A stretch of DNA of 64,000 bases from Carboxylicivirga marina (GTDB taxonomy: Bacteria; Bacteroidota; Bacteroidia; Bacteroidales; Marinilabiliaceae): NCBI RefSeq assembly GCF_016612505.1, contig NZ_JAENRR010000021.1:1-64000 (forward strand), read 5' to 3'. Every line of letters begins with the position of its first letter. The stretch's first letter is position 1. Below the pieces are notes generated by a model. It worked only from the letters and a program-made list of their open reading frames with translations, was not told where the DNA came from and made no database searches. A program made the position numbers and the translations under genes. This document shows positions 26,517 through 35,914 of the stretch, piece after piece.

Positions 26517-27782
26517 TTATTTACGAACGATAGTCTGTTCACGGTCAGGACCAACAGAAACGATGGTGATTGGTACCTCAAGCTCTTTTTCAAGGTAAGC
26601 AATGTAATCACTTAATTCCTGTGGGAATTCATCTTCTGACTTAACACCTGTTAAATCCTCTTTCCATCCTTTGATTTCTTTATAGATTGGCTCTACATCA
26701 TCAGTTAATTCAAATGGGAATTCTTCGGTAATCGTTCCATCAGGTAATTTATAGGCTGTTGCAGCTTTAATGGTCTCAAAACCACTTAATACATCACCTT
26801 TGGTCATGATTAATTGTGTAACACCATTAATCATTACTGAGTATTTTAAAGCAACTAAGTCGACCCAACCGCAACGACGAGGACGACCTGTAGTAGCACC
26901 AAATTCATGGCCAGCTTTACGCAGTTCTTCACCTGTTTCGTCGAATAACTCAGTAGGGAATGGGCCACTACCAACACGCGTACAATAGGCTTTGAAGATA
27001 CCGTATACTTCACCAATTTTGTTTGGCGCTACACCCATACCTGTACATGCACCGGCACAAATAGTGTTAGATGATGTAACAAATGGATATGAACCAAAAT
27101 CAATGTCTAACAAAGTACCCTGAGCACCTTCTGCCAAGATGGTTTTTCCAGCCTTAAGGTGTTTGTTGATCTCGTGCTCACTATCAATAATGATACAGCC
27201 TTTAAGGGTTTCAATACCTTCAGTAAGTCCCTTTTCAAACTCTTCAATGTTATATTCAAAATCGTACATTTCAAGCATTTTAACATGCTTCTCTTTTAAT
27301 GCAGCGTATTTTTCTTCGAAGTTATGAAGGATATCACCCACACGAAGACCATTACGGCCTGTTTTATCCATATAGGTTGGACCAATACCTTTTAGTGTAG
27401 AGCCAATCTTGGTTTTACCTTTAGACGCTTCAGATGCTGCATCTAAAATGCGGTGAGTTGGTAATATTAAATGGGCTTTCTTAGAGATATAAAGGTTTTT
27501 AGTAATATCAAACCCTTTTTCTTTAAGCGAGTCTATTTCGTGTTTGAAAGTGATTGGGTCAAGCACCACTCCGTTACCAACAATATTAGCTTTGTCGTTA
27601 TGGAAAATACCCGATGGGATATTGTGCAACACGTGTTTGAAATTATCAAACTCTAATGTGTGACCTGCATTTGGTCCTCCCTGAAAACGGGTGATGACAT
27701 CATATTGAGGAGTTAGAACATCAACAACTTTTCCTTTGCCTTCGTCCCCCCATTGGAGTCCTAGTAAAACATCAACCTTCAT
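26517..27782 (-). CDS. purA: Adenylosuccinate synthase
   Basis: A 421-residue GTP-dependent enzyme that joins IMP and aspartate, the first committed step to AMP. Motifs are clear: the N-terminal loop GLQWGDEGKGK with catalytic Asp and Lys, NAGHT, GSTLKGIGPTYMDK, the switch loop region near ILAEGAQGTLLDIDFGSYPF, and GRPRRCGWVDLVALKY near residue 295. Length is normal for the family. It follows fur and rsh on the same strand, a neighbourhood I recall from other Bacteroidota. Confidence 0.97.
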   Translation of the reverse strand: MKVDVLLGLQWGDEGKGKVVDVLTPQYDVITRFQGGPNAGHTLEFDNFKHVLHNIPSGIFHNDKANIVGNGVVLDPITFKHEIDSLKEKGFDITKNLYISKKAHLILPTHRILDAASEASKGKTKIGSTLKGIGPTYMDKTGRNGLRVGDILHNFEEKYAALKEKHVKMLEMYDFEYNIEEFEKGLTEGIETLKGCIIIDSEHEINKHLKAGKTILAEGAQGTLLDIDFGSYPFVTSSNTICAGACTGMGVAPNKIGEVYGIFKAYCTRVGSGPFPTELFDETGEELRKAGHEFGATTGRPRRCGWVDLVALKYSVMINGVTQLIMTKGDVLSGFETIKAATAYKLPDGTITEEFPFELTDDVEPIYKEIKGWKEDLTGVKSEDEFPQELSDYIAYLEKELEVPITIVSVGPDREQTIVRK

Positions 27783-27849
27783 TCTCTTTTGTTTTAGTAT
27801 TATGCTCGCTGAGCCTATTGTTTGTTAATTAAACGAAACCATTTGGCTT

Positions 27850-27868
27850 GTTTAATGACATGTTAAAC
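27850..27868. promoter_or_regulatory. Palindrome upstream of purA
   Basis: GTTTAA and TTAAAC are inverted around 7 bases, 68 bases before the purA start codon. It may be an operator; the composition is low-complexity, so this is weak. Confidence 0.25.
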
Positions 27869-27892
27869 ATGAATTTATCAATGTCTTAACAT

Positions 27893-27913
27893 GAAAAATC
27901 GGACTTCCGATTG
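27893..27913 (-). terminator. Terminator of fur
   Basis: On the minus strand AATCGG and CCGATT pair around AAGT and are followed by five Ts. It lies about 80 bases past the fur stop. Confidence 0.55.
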
Positions 27914-27992
27914 CCTCAGAATTCCGATTTGTAAAAGTACACAATATACCGTTAAAAGCTATTGTAAAGCTCTGTTTTTTTATTCAATTATA

Positions 27993-28454
27993 TTACTCCT
28001 TATCTACTGACGATATACAGTCTTTGCATGTGCCGTAAACATACAAAGAATGATGCGATACCTTGAACTCGTTAAAGTCTGCAGCATTGTTTAATACCGT
28101 TTGAATACCCGGATCACAAAATTCGATAACAGAACCGCAATTGGTGCAGATAAGATGATCGTGCTGTTTGGATTCAAAAGCTTTTTCAAATTGGGCAATG
28201 TTTTTCCCAAATTGATGCTTAATAACCAACTTACAGTCCAATAATAAGTCAATGGTATTGTATAAGGTAGCTCGGCTTACACGATAATTTTTGTTTTTCA
28301 TGAATATATACAACGATTCAATGTCGAAGTGACCTTCGCGGCTGTATATTTCATCTAAAATGGCATAACGTTCAGGCGTTTTGCGATGCCCATTGCGCTG
28401 AAGGTATTCAGTGAACAGTTGTTTTACCACATCTTTGGCTTCTACCTTATTCAT
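27993..28454 (-). CDS. Fur family transcriptional regulator
   Basis: A 153-residue metal- or peroxide-responsive repressor. The winged helix occupies about 10-80 ([14 protein letters not shown], then [20 protein letters not shown]). The C-terminal dimerisation domain has [19 protein letters not shown] and a second pair YGTCKDC, the four-Cys structural zinc site. ATG at 28454 is preferred over a TTG 12 bases upstream. Which metal it senses (Fe, Zn, or Mn as in PerR) cannot be fixed. It lies between rsh and purA on the same strand. Confidence 0.92.
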   Translation of the reverse strand: MNKVEAKDVVKQLFTEYLQRNGHRKTPERYAILDEIYSREGHFDIESLYIFMKNKNYRVSRATLYNTIDLLLDCKLVIKHQFGKNIAQFEKAFESKQHDHLICTNCGSVIEFCDPGIQTVLNNAADFNEFKVSHHSLYVYGTCKDCISSVDKE

Positions 28455-28526
28455 ACGTAGTCTCAATTAAAATAGAGCCTAAAAATAATTAAAATCGTGT
28501 GATTAAAAAATACTTGTTTAGAATAA

Positions 28527-30755
28527 TTATAAATCAGCCTTAATACGCTCCTGGCGAGTCACGTTATGAACCCCTTTTATCTTCATAATATTTAAGATGA
28601 GGTTATTTAAGTCTTCAGTGTTATGAATGTAGAGGTAAATATTCCCTTCAAAAATACCATCGTGGCTTTCAATATTTATCGAGCGCATATTTACATTCTG
28701 ATCTTCTGAAATGACCTTGGTAATCTTACTAACGATGCCCATCTGGTCAATGCCCGAAAGGTTGATCATGGCCAGATACGATAGTATTTTATGTGATTCC
28801 CATTGTGCTGAGATGATGCGGTTGCCCTGACTTGACATGAGCTTTAGTGCGATTGGACACTTGCGGCTATGTAAAACAATTTCATCATTGTCATCCTGAT
28901 AGGCTAAAATATCATCGCCGGGTATAGGGTTACAACATTCCGAAATAGTGAAATTTCCTTGCTCATCATTATCCGATAAAACAACTTGTTTTTTCTTCGG
29001 AGCCTCTTCAGGTTTGCTCGCTTCTTCTTTATTTGTGGACATGCCAAAATTCAGTTTCCAATAGCGTATCCACTTGTTGTTCGACTTGGTGCTGAGTATC
29101 TTATGAAGGTTGTCGAGGTTGAGGGTTCCTTTACCTATTTTGAAGTATAATTCATCGCGCTTAGGGATTTTATGGAAATCAAGAATTTTTTTAAGTATGC
29201 GCGAGTTGATGGTGAGCTTCTTCTTGTGTAATTCGTTTTCTAATATCTTTTCGCCTTTAATGATAATACTCTTGCGTTCTTCTTTAAAGGCATTTTTAAT
29301 ACGTGTTTTGGCCTTGGCAGTAGTTACAAAATTGAGCCAATCGTATTTTGGTTGTTGTTTCTCAGATGTAATAATTTCAACCTGATCACCACTTTTAAGT
29401 CCATGACTCAGCGGTACGAGTTTGAAGTTAACTTTGGCACCAATGCATTTATAGCCAATGTCGGTGTGTATGTCGAACGCAAAGTCTAAAGCTGTAGCGC
29501 CTTTAGGTAGAACTCTAACTTCTCCTTTAGGAGTAAAAATCATTATTTCTGACGCGAAAAGGTTGAGTTTGAAATCATCCAGAAACTCGAGCGAGTCAGC
29601 ATCCGGATTATCCAATAACTCCTTAATCATCTCAAGCCATTTGTCCAGCTCCGATTCTTTTTCTTTTTGTCCTTTGTACTTCCAATGAGCAGCAAAGCCG
29701 CGTTCGGCAATCTCATCCATTCGTTTGGTACGAATTTGTATCTCTACCCATTTGCCATCGGGCCCCATCACTGTGCTGTGCAAGGCTTCATAGCCGTTGG
29801 CTTTGGGTGTTGATACCCAATCGCGTAAGCGGTCAGGTTTGGGCTTGTATATATCCGTTATCATCGAATAAATGGCCCAGCACTGTGTCTTTTCAGGTAA
29901 ATGGCTCTTGGGTGTAAAAACGACTCGGATAGCCAGTACATCATAAACCTCTTCGAAAGGCAAGTCCTTTTTTTGCATTTTACTCCAAATGGAATACACT
30001 GACTTATGACGTCCAACTACATCGAATTCATAACCTTCGGCATTGAGTCTTTTCTCAATAGGTGCTTTAAAGTGGCTGATGAATTCGACATGCTGCTCTT
30101 CGCTTTCCTTAACTTTCTGACTTAAATCGGTAAATACTTGTGGTAACTCGTATTTGAGACTCAGATCTTCCAGCTCCGTTTTAATGGCATACAAACCTAA
30201 ACGGTGAGCAAGAGGTGCATAAAAATAGAGTGTTTCACCAGCAATTTTCAAGCGCTTATGCTCAGGCATCGACTTAAGCGTGCGCATATTGTGCAAGCGA
30301 TCGGCCAGTTTGATAAGAATCACACGCACATCTTCTACCATGGTAAGTAAAAGCTTTCGAAAGTTTTCTGCCTGAATAGAGGTGCTTTGGTCAAAAACGC
30401 CTTCCAGCTTGGTTAGTCCTGCTACAATGGAGGCAATTTTTTCACCAAAGATATTTTGTAAATCTTCAACTGTATAATCGGTATCTTCAACAACATCATG
30501 TAAAATAGCTGCCACAACACCTTTGGTGCCCAATCCAATTTCTTCGGCGGCAATGCGTGCTACTTCAATGGGGTGCAAGATGTATGGTTCGCCCGATTTT
30601 CGTCGCATGCCATGATGCGCTTCATGAGCTAACTCAAACGCCTTTGTTACCAACTTCATGTTTTCTGGAGTTTGGCAGCGTGGGCAGGCTTCAATGAGCA
30701 CATTAAATTGCTCACGAATCATTTTATCTTCTTCTTCCCATTCCGTTTTTGTCAT
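28527..30755 (-). CDS. rsh: RelA/SpoT bifunctional (p)ppGpp synthetase/hydrolase
   Basis: A 742-residue stringent-response enzyme. The HD hydrolase domain is at about 40-190 (SGEPYILHPIEVA and ILHDVVEDT with the metal-binding HD). The synthetase domain is at about 245-360 (RDWVSTPKANGYEALHSTV, EIQIRTKRMDEIAE). The TGS domain is at about 405-465 (MIFTPKGEVRVLPKGATALD), then a helical region, a zinc-finger-like segment (SECCNPIPGDDILAY) and a C-terminal ACT domain (about 665-740). Both active sites look intact, so it should make and degrade the alarmone. It is upstream of fur and purA. Confidence 0.95.
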   Translation of the reverse strand: MTKTEWEEEDKMIREQFNVLIEACPRCQTPENMKLVTKAFELAHEAHHGMRRKSGEPYILHPIEVARIAAEEIGLGTKGVVAAILHDVVEDTDYTVEDLQNIFGEKIASIVAGLTKLEGVFDQSTSIQAENFRKLLLTMVEDVRVILIKLADRLHNMRTLKSMPEHKRLKIAGETLYFYAPLAHRLGLYAIKTELEDLSLKYELPQVFTDLSQKVKESEEQHVEFISHFKAPIEKRLNAEGYEFDVVGRHKSVYSIWSKMQKKDLPFEEVYDVLAIRVVFTPKSHLPEKTQCWAIYSMITDIYKPKPDRLRDWVSTPKANGYEALHSTVMGPDGKWVEIQIRTKRMDEIAERGFAAHWKYKGQKEKESELDKWLEMIKELLDNPDADSLEFLDDFKLNLFASEIMIFTPKGEVRVLPKGATALDFAFDIHTDIGYKCIGAKVNFKLVPLSHGLKSGDQVEIITSEKQQPKYDWLNFVTTAKAKTRIKNAFKEERKSIIIKGEKILENELHKKKLTINSRILKKILDFHKIPKRDELYFKIGKGTLNLDNLHKILSTKSNNKWIRYWKLNFGMSTNKEEASKPEEAPKKKQVVLSDNDEQGNFTISECCNPIPGDDILAYQDDNDEIVLHSRKCPIALKLMSSQGNRIISAQWESHKILSYLAMINLSGIDQMGIVSKITKVISEDQNVNMRSINIESHDGIFEGNIYLYIHNTEDLNNLILNIMKIKGVHNVTRQERIKADL

Positions 30756-30898
30756 GCACGTAGTCGTTAAAGCGAACTAAAATACTTAATTCCTTTGATT
30801 GTAACAAAGGATTGTGAGCACTTGTTTTCCTAGTTCTAAAGTCTTGAATATTAGCAATGGCAAGCGATTTTTGTCGAATGTAATGCTATATTTTTCAC

Positions 30899-32176
30899 TT
30901 ACTTGCCGGCAATAACAGTAATAAAATCGGTTTCCTGGAAATATTTTTGAGCTAAATTCTGCAATTCTTCGGCCGTAATACTTGTTAGTACATCAAAGAA
31001 TTCGTTGAAATATGCTGGTGACAAGCTCTCGTCGATTAATCCGCGATAGTTATCTGATGTGGCAAATGGGCCATCGAAATTACGAATCATATCACCCAAT
31101 AAAAAGTTACGTACTAACGCCAGTTCTTCATTGCCTATTCGTTCGTCTCTCAGCTTTTTTATTTCATTAAAAATTTCCTTAACAGCAAGTTCACGATTCT
31201 CAGCCTTAACATCAGAGCCGATAACCAAAAAGCCACCGAATTTATAAGTCATGATAAAGGAAGAGATGCCATAGGTTAGTCCTTTTTCTTCTCGGATTTT
31301 AGTCATCAAACGTGAACCAAAAAATCCGCCTAACACTGCATTTAATATCTGCATGCCATGAAAGTCCGGGTGTTCTTTGCTAAACAGTGGAATGCCTATT
31401 TTAATAGATGATTGAAGAGCATCATTTTTTTCAACAAATATATTACGAAGAACATCTTCTTTATTTTGCGGTTGAGGATCTTTTAATGGTTGTTCATCAG
31501 ACCAATGTTGACCAAAGTGTGTATTTAATAATTCTTTGATGTTGCTACCGGGTTGGCCGGATATTATAATGTGTGTGCCACTCGGAATATAAGCTTGTTT
31601 ATGAAAGTTGATAACATCTTCGCGCGTCAATTTCTCAAAATCATCCATCGTGAGGTAATTACCATATGGATGCTCTTTTCCGTATAGGTTCTGTGTAAAA
31701 GCACGCGTTGCCAAGGTTTTAACCTTATCGCTTTCAATAAGGTATTCTTGTTTGCGTTTGTTAAGAAGGGTGTCAATTTCTTTTTGTTCAAACACTGGAT
31801 TTTTAATGATGTCCTCTAATATCTTCAGTGTCTCTGGTAAGAAATGAGTTAGCGCAACTAATGTTACCACCGAATGGTGAAATGAAGCTTGCTGACCAAT
31901 AAAAGCACCATAAAAGTCAATTTTTTCTGATATCTCAGCACCGCTCATCGAAACAGTGCCTTCAGACAAGGCTTTATTGGTGATAGATGCCAGTAGTGGC
32001 TGAGATGCCTGTACTGAACCTGCCGGAAACAAGAAGTCTAACTTGGCTACTTCTTGCGAACCTGCTTGCATCAGGTGTACTTTAATGCCATTATTTAGCT
32101 CATAGGTTTCAATAGGTAAAAGCTCAAAGCTATCAATGTTTTTAAATTCAGGAGCAGTTGTTCTGTTGATATTCAT
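30899..32176 (-). CDS. M16 family peptidase-like protein, lacks the zinc motif
   Basis: A 425-residue insulinase-family protein. The place of the inverted zinc motif HxxEH reads LLASITNKALSEGT, so it should be catalytically inactive. The second M16 domain (about 215-400) is conserved, with GLTYGISSFI. In bacterial two-gene M16 systems an active and an inactive subunit form one heterodimeric chamber; the active partner is the gene 3 bases upstream on this strand. No signal peptide is seen. Confidence 0.9.
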   Translation of the reverse strand: MNINRTTAPEFKNIDSFELLPIETYELNNGIKVHLMQAGSQEVAKLDFLFPAGSVQASQPLLASITNKALSEGTVSMSGAEISEKIDFYGAFIGQQASFHHSVVTLVALTHFLPETLKILEDIIKNPVFEQKEIDTLLNKRKQEYLIESDKVKTLATRAFTQNLYGKEHPYGNYLTMDDFEKLTREDVINFHKQAYIPSGTHIIISGQPGSNIKELLNTHFGQHWSDEQPLKDPQPQNKEDVLRNIFVEKNDALQSSIKIGIPLFSKEHPDFHGMQILNAVLGGFFGSRLMTKIREEKGLTYGISSFIMTYKFGGFLVIGSDVKAENRELAVKEIFNEIKKLRDERIGNEELALVRNFLLGDMIRNFDGPFATSDNYRGLIDESLSPAYFNEFFDVLTSITAEELQNLAQKYFQETDFITVIAGK

Positions 32177-32179
32177 ACC

Positions 32180-33418
32180 TTATTTGCTTGAGCGATAATA
32201 GAGTGTTGAGCTGTTATTTGCTGTAAAAGTTTTTTGAGCACTATTTAAGATATCTTGTGCGCTCACGGCTTGATACTTATCTACTTCTGAATTGATGTTT
32301 TCGGCTTTACCCAAAAGCTCAAAAGAAGCAAGGTTCATGGCCTTATTCAAAAAGCTGATTTCAGAAAATACCAAAGAAGATTCAATCTTGTTTTTGACCT
32401 TCTGTAGTTCATAATCATTAACGACTTTAGAGGTCATTCTATCTAATTCAACCTGAATGGCCTTTTCTGCTTTTTCCATACCGACACCTGGGAGTATGCG
32501 CCCGGTAACAGTGAATAATCCTGGGTGATGATCGCCAGAGATGTAGGCATTCACCTCGCTAAACAGTTGTTGCTCTTTTACCAACGATTGATTCATACGT
32601 GCCGAAGGACCGTTTGATAAGATGTCAGATAAAAGGTCTACAGCGTAAAAATCATCATCCATACGTGCGCCAATGTGAAATACTTTATGAATCATATCAG
32701 CTGGCACATTTCGTTCGACTTCCAATTGACGTTTTTCAGTTTGCTTTGGCTCCGCTTGTATCTGATGCTCTTCAAGCTGACGGTGCGGAATTGGACCAAA
32801 CCATTTCTCTGCTAGTTGAAAAACTTTAGCTGGGTCAACATTTCCTGAAACAGAAAGAACCGCATTGTTTGGTGCATAATGGCTGTAGAAAAACGATTTG
32901 ACATCATCCAATGTCGCATTTTCGATATGTGCAATGTCCTTACCAATAGTTGGCCACATGTATGGATGTACTTTGTAGGCTAGGGGACTTAGCAATAGTG
33001 GGATGTCGCCATAGGGTTGATTCAGGTAACGTTGTTTAAATTCCTCAATCACTACTTTACGCTGCACTTCCAGGCTTTGCTCAGAAAAGTCGAGCTCAAG
33101 CATGCGATCAGATTCCAACCAAAATCCTGTTTCAAGGTTGGTAGCTGGCAAAGTCAGATAGTAGTTGGTAATGTCACAGCTGGTCCAGGCATTGTTGTCG
33201 CCACCCACCATTTGTAATGGGGCATCATATGAAGGAATGTTTTTGCTGCCGCCAAACATCAGGTGTTCAAACAAGTGAGCAAAGCCTGTTTTGTTTGGGT
33301 TTTCATTTTTTGAACCAACATTGTAAAGAACATTAACAGCCGCAAGAGGTGTGCTCTTATCAACATGTACTACTACGCGTAATCCGTTTGAGAGCGTTCG
33401 CTTTTCTATATTTATCAT
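32180..33418 (-). CDS. M16 family zinc peptidase, catalytic subunit
   Basis: A 412-residue metallopeptidase. The inverted zinc motif is HLFEH (residues about 48-52, in GFAHLFEHLMFGG), with the third ligand Glu in VVIEEFKQR. The second M16 domain runs about 170-350. It degrades short peptides or unfolded segments. It has no signal peptide and probably works with the inactive paralogue downstream. Its start codon overlaps the stop of the upstream flavin enzyme by one base (TAATG), so the three genes are likely one operon. Confidence 0.93.
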   Translation of the reverse strand: MINIEKRTLSNGLRVVVHVDKSTPLAAVNVLYNVGSKNENPNKTGFAHLFEHLMFGGSKNIPSYDAPLQMVGGDNNAWTSCDITNYYLTLPATNLETGFWLESDRMLELDFSEQSLEVQRKVVIEEFKQRYLNQPYGDIPLLLSPLAYKVHPYMWPTIGKDIAHIENATLDDVKSFFYSHYAPNNAVLSVSGNVDPAKVFQLAEKWFGPIPHRQLEEHQIQAEPKQTEKRQLEVERNVPADMIHKVFHIGARMDDDFYAVDLLSDILSNGPSARMNQSLVKEQQLFSEVNAYISGDHHPGLFTVTGRILPGVGMEKAEKAIQVELDRMTSKVVNDYELQKVKNKIESSLVFSEISFLNKAMNLASFELLGKAENINSEVDKYQAVSAQDILNSAQKTFTANNSSTLYYRSSK

Positions 33419-34374
33419 TAGAAATTAAATCGATGGTGAGAGCTTATTTCTTCCTTTGTGGCCAGGTATTCGCTTAATAATTCAGTAAATACTTCGCTTA
33501 CAGGTTTTATGTTGTTAATTAATGAGGCAACCTGACCTATTTCCAATTCACCTTCCACCAAATCACCTTCGAAAATACCCTTTTTTGCACGCCCTTTACC
33601 CAATAACTTTTGCAGGTCAAGGGTTGAAGCACCTGATTTTTCAGCTTCATGCACTTTTTCGAAGAATTCATTTTTCATTAAACGGACTGGGGCCAGTTTC
33701 TTAAGTGATAATAAGGTGCCTCCTTCGCCGGTTTTGACGACGAGTTGTTTAAATGCATCATGAGCCGATGATTCTTCTGTAATGGCAAAGCGTGAACCTA
33801 TCTGTATGCCATCGGCACCAAGTGATAAGGCTGCAAACATTCCTTTACCTGTACCGATACCTCCTGCAGCAATGAGTGGTAATTTGGTTTGTTGTCGAAT
33901 GGAAGGGATCAATGTTAGCGTGGTCGTTTCTTCACGACCATTGTGCCCGCCCGCTTCAAAGCCTTCAGCTACAATAGCATCAACACCTGCATCTTCACAT
34001 TTTTTGGCAAATCGACCATTGGCAATCACATGTACGACTGTTATGCCTTTTTCTTTTAAAAAACTTGTCCATTTGGCCGGATTACCTGCAGAAGTAAATA
34101 CAATTTGAACTTGTTCTTCAACAATGATTTGCATGAGCGCATCAATGTTAGGATATAATAATGGCACATTGACACCCCAAGGTTTAGTAGTGGCTTTCTT
34201 CATTTTAAGGATGTGCTCACGAAAAACATCGGGATACATCGAACCGGCACCTATTAAGCCCAGTCCACCATTGTTGCTCACTGCCGACGCCAGGCGCCAT
34301 CCACTACACCAAACCATTCCGCCCTGAATGATAGGATATTGAATATTGAAAAGTTCAGTAATTCTATTCTGCAT
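33418..34374 (-). CDS. Nitronate monooxygenase / FabK-like flavoprotein
   Basis: A 318-residue FMN-dependent TIM-barrel enzyme. Motifs: YPIIQGGMVWCSG at the N-terminus, EGFEAGGHNGREETTT with the conserved catalytic-position His, PLIAAGGIGTGKG and GADGIQIGSRF for FMN phosphate binding. This family covers nitronate monooxygenases and FabK enoyl-ACP reductases, which are hard to separate by sequence; FabK is suggested by the GGHNG segment and length. It is first in an apparent operon with the two M16 genes. Confidence 0.88.
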   Translation of the reverse strand: MQNRITELFNIQYPIIQGGMVWCSGWRLASAVSNNGGLGLIGAGSMYPDVFREHILKMKKATTKPWGVNVPLLYPNIDALMQIIVEEQVQIVFTSAGNPAKWTSFLKEKGITVVHVIANGRFAKKCEDAGVDAIVAEGFEAGGHNGREETTTLTLIPSIRQQTKLPLIAAGGIGTGKGMFAALSLGADGIQIGSRFAITEESSAHDAFKQLVVKTGEGGTLLSLKKLAPVRLMKNEFFEKVHEAEKSGASTLDLQKLLGKGRAKKGIFEGDLVEGELEIGQVASLINNIKPVSEVFTELLSEYLATKEEISSHHRFNF

Positions 34375-34409
34375 GGTAAGAGAATTATAAATCGTATCAA
34401 ATTTAAAAG

Positions 34410-34470
34410 ATACTCGTCGAGCGAGTCGAGTTGATGATCTTTCGACTGCGCTTAGTGAACGTTACTCGAT
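34410..34470. repeat. REP-like imperfect palindrome
   Basis: GAGCG-AGTCGA (left) and TCGACTGCGCTT (right) form an imperfect hairpin around about 12 bases. The motif family (GTCGAG..GCGCAGTCGA) resembles a dispersed intergenic palindrome I recall from several Bacteroidota genomes. It is non-coding and next to the short palindrome at 34477. Confidence 0.4.
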
Positions 34471-34476
34471 ACTAAT

Positions 34477-34513
34477 AACCTGAGTTGGATTTAATTAATA
34501 TTAAACTCAGGTT
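34477..34513. repeat. Short palindrome with MITE-like ends
   Basis: AACCTGAGTT (34477-34486) and AACTCAGGTT (34504-34513) are perfect 10-bp inverted repeats around 17 AT-rich bases, flanked on both sides by AAT. The ends differ from those of the 51483-51746 element at one base (AACCCGAGTT), and both are flanked by a 3-base direct repeat. It could be an internally deleted copy of the same element or just a hairpin. Confidence 0.5.
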
Positions 34514-34549
34514 AATAACTCATATTTGATCAACAAAGCATCAAATAGA

Positions 34550-35725
34550 TTAACTATCCAATCGCTTTCTTGTTCGATTTACCTTCTTTTTAAACTCTTT
34601 CATTTCGCCTTCAAACATGTCGTATGCTACAAACTTACATTCGAGAGAACCATTGTAAAGTTTGTGTTTAGCATCCGGACGTAAACCTACATGTTTTAGT
34701 GCATCCATGTTAGAAGTAATGATCCAGGCTTGCCAGTCGGTATAATTCTTTTTCAAATGAGTACCAATTTTCTTGTAGAACTCATCGATATTATCCTTGG
34801 TTAAACGTTCGCCATATGGAGGGTTGGTAATCATCATACCACGGGGAGCCGGAGGCATATGATCTTCCATGTTAGAACGTATAATGCGTATCTGACGGTT
34901 TAAGCGGAAATCCAATGAGGCCGTTTTGGCCATGTCAATGGCTTGTGGGTTATTATCACCACCAACAATATTCACTTTTGGATAACGGATTTTATTTTCT
35001 GCTTCAGTATAGATTTTTTCCCACAATGCTTTGTCGTAGTCGGCCCATGTCATAAAACCGAAATGCTTTCGCTTAAAGTTAGCCGGCATATCACAGGCTA
35101 TCATAGCTGCTTCCATTAATATGGTACCAGTTCCGCACATCGGGTCAATCAAAGGAATGTCTTTGTGCCACTTGGCAATCTTAAGCATGCCGGCTGCCAA
35201 TGCTTCATTAAGCGGCGCTTTGTGGAGCGGACTACGATAACCACGGCGGTGTAACGATTCTACTGAACTATCTAGCGAAATAGTGAATTGATCATGCGAT
35301 ACATGAACATTGAATTGTAAATCAGGCTTTTCGATACTAACTGATGGGCGCTGACCATTCTTATCTCTAAATTGGTCAACAATGGCATCTTTCGTTTTTA
35401 AAGCTAGGTATTTGGTGTGTTTGAAAAAATCGGAAAAAGCTACTGCATCAATGGCAAAGGTGTTTTTCTCAGTCATGAAGGCCGACCAATCAAAATCATA
35501 GATGTTCTTGTATAGCTCATCTTCGTTCTTGGCTTTAAAGCTTAAAACCGGAACCAAAACGCGAAGCGCTGTTCGTAAATGCAGGTTGGCTTTGTACAAG
35601 ACCTCTTTATCACCGGTACATGTTACTGCCCTTTTAACAGGTGTTACATCTTTGGCCCCTAATTCCCTTAATTCTTCAGCCAATACTTCCTCTAAACCAT
35701 GAAAGGTTTTTACTAATAACTTCAT
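34550..35725 (-). CDS. Class I SAM-dependent 23S rRNA methyltransferase, RlmL N-domain type
   Basis: A 391-residue RNA methyltransferase. The N-terminal ferredoxin-like and THUMP region (about 1-160) binds RNA. The Rossmann methyltransferase domain (about 165-380) shows DPMCGTGTILMEAAM for SAM binding and the catalytic TNPPYGERL. It matches the first half of E. coli RlmL (m2G2445 of 23S rRNA); the RlmK half is absent, as in Firmicutes YpsC. It is basic at the C-terminus (KKKVNRTRKR). Confidence 0.92.
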   Translation of the reverse strand: MKLLVKTFHGLEEVLAEELRELGAKDVTPVKRAVTCTGDKEVLYKANLHLRTALRVLVPVLSFKAKNEDELYKNIYDFDWSAFMTEKNTFAIDAVAFSDFFKHTKYLALKTKDAIVDQFRDKNGQRPSVSIEKPDLQFNVHVSHDQFTISLDSSVESLHRRGYRSPLHKAPLNEALAAGMLKIAKWHKDIPLIDPMCGTGTILMEAAMIACDMPANFKRKHFGFMTWADYDKALWEKIYTEAENKIRYPKVNIVGGDNNPQAIDMAKTASLDFRLNRQIRIIRSNMEDHMPPAPRGMMITNPPYGERLTKDNIDEFYKKIGTHLKKNYTDWQAWIITSNMDALKHVGLRPDAKHKLYNGSLECKFVAYDMFEGEMKEFKKKVNRTRKRLDS

Positions 35726-35755
35726 GCGAACGCGTTTTTCAATAAAATCTTAAAT

Positions 35756-35778
35756 TCTGTTATCCATTTAATAACAGA
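35756..35778. repeat. Perfect 8-bp inverted repeat upstream of the methyltransferase gene
   Basis: TCTGTTAT and ATAACAGA pair around 7 bases. There is no T-run on either side, so an operator or RNA hairpin is as likely as a weak terminator for the upstream gene. Confidence 0.35.
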
Positions 35779-35914
35779 TTATTATAATCTCACAAGTCGT
35801 TGATCTCTTTATCTGATTAGAAAAGAGGGCGCAAATGTACGAAACTTAAAACTAAGAATCTATTTTAGGGTTCGTATTCATATGAGCTTTTACAATTCTT
35901 AACTATAAATTCTT

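Noticed and set aside
26359-26598. ORF with TE-rich heptads as a coiled-coil gene
   Set aside because: It begins inside the 21-bp array, and its second half is antisense to the purA terminator and the purA 3' end. The upstream units in the same frame hold stops.
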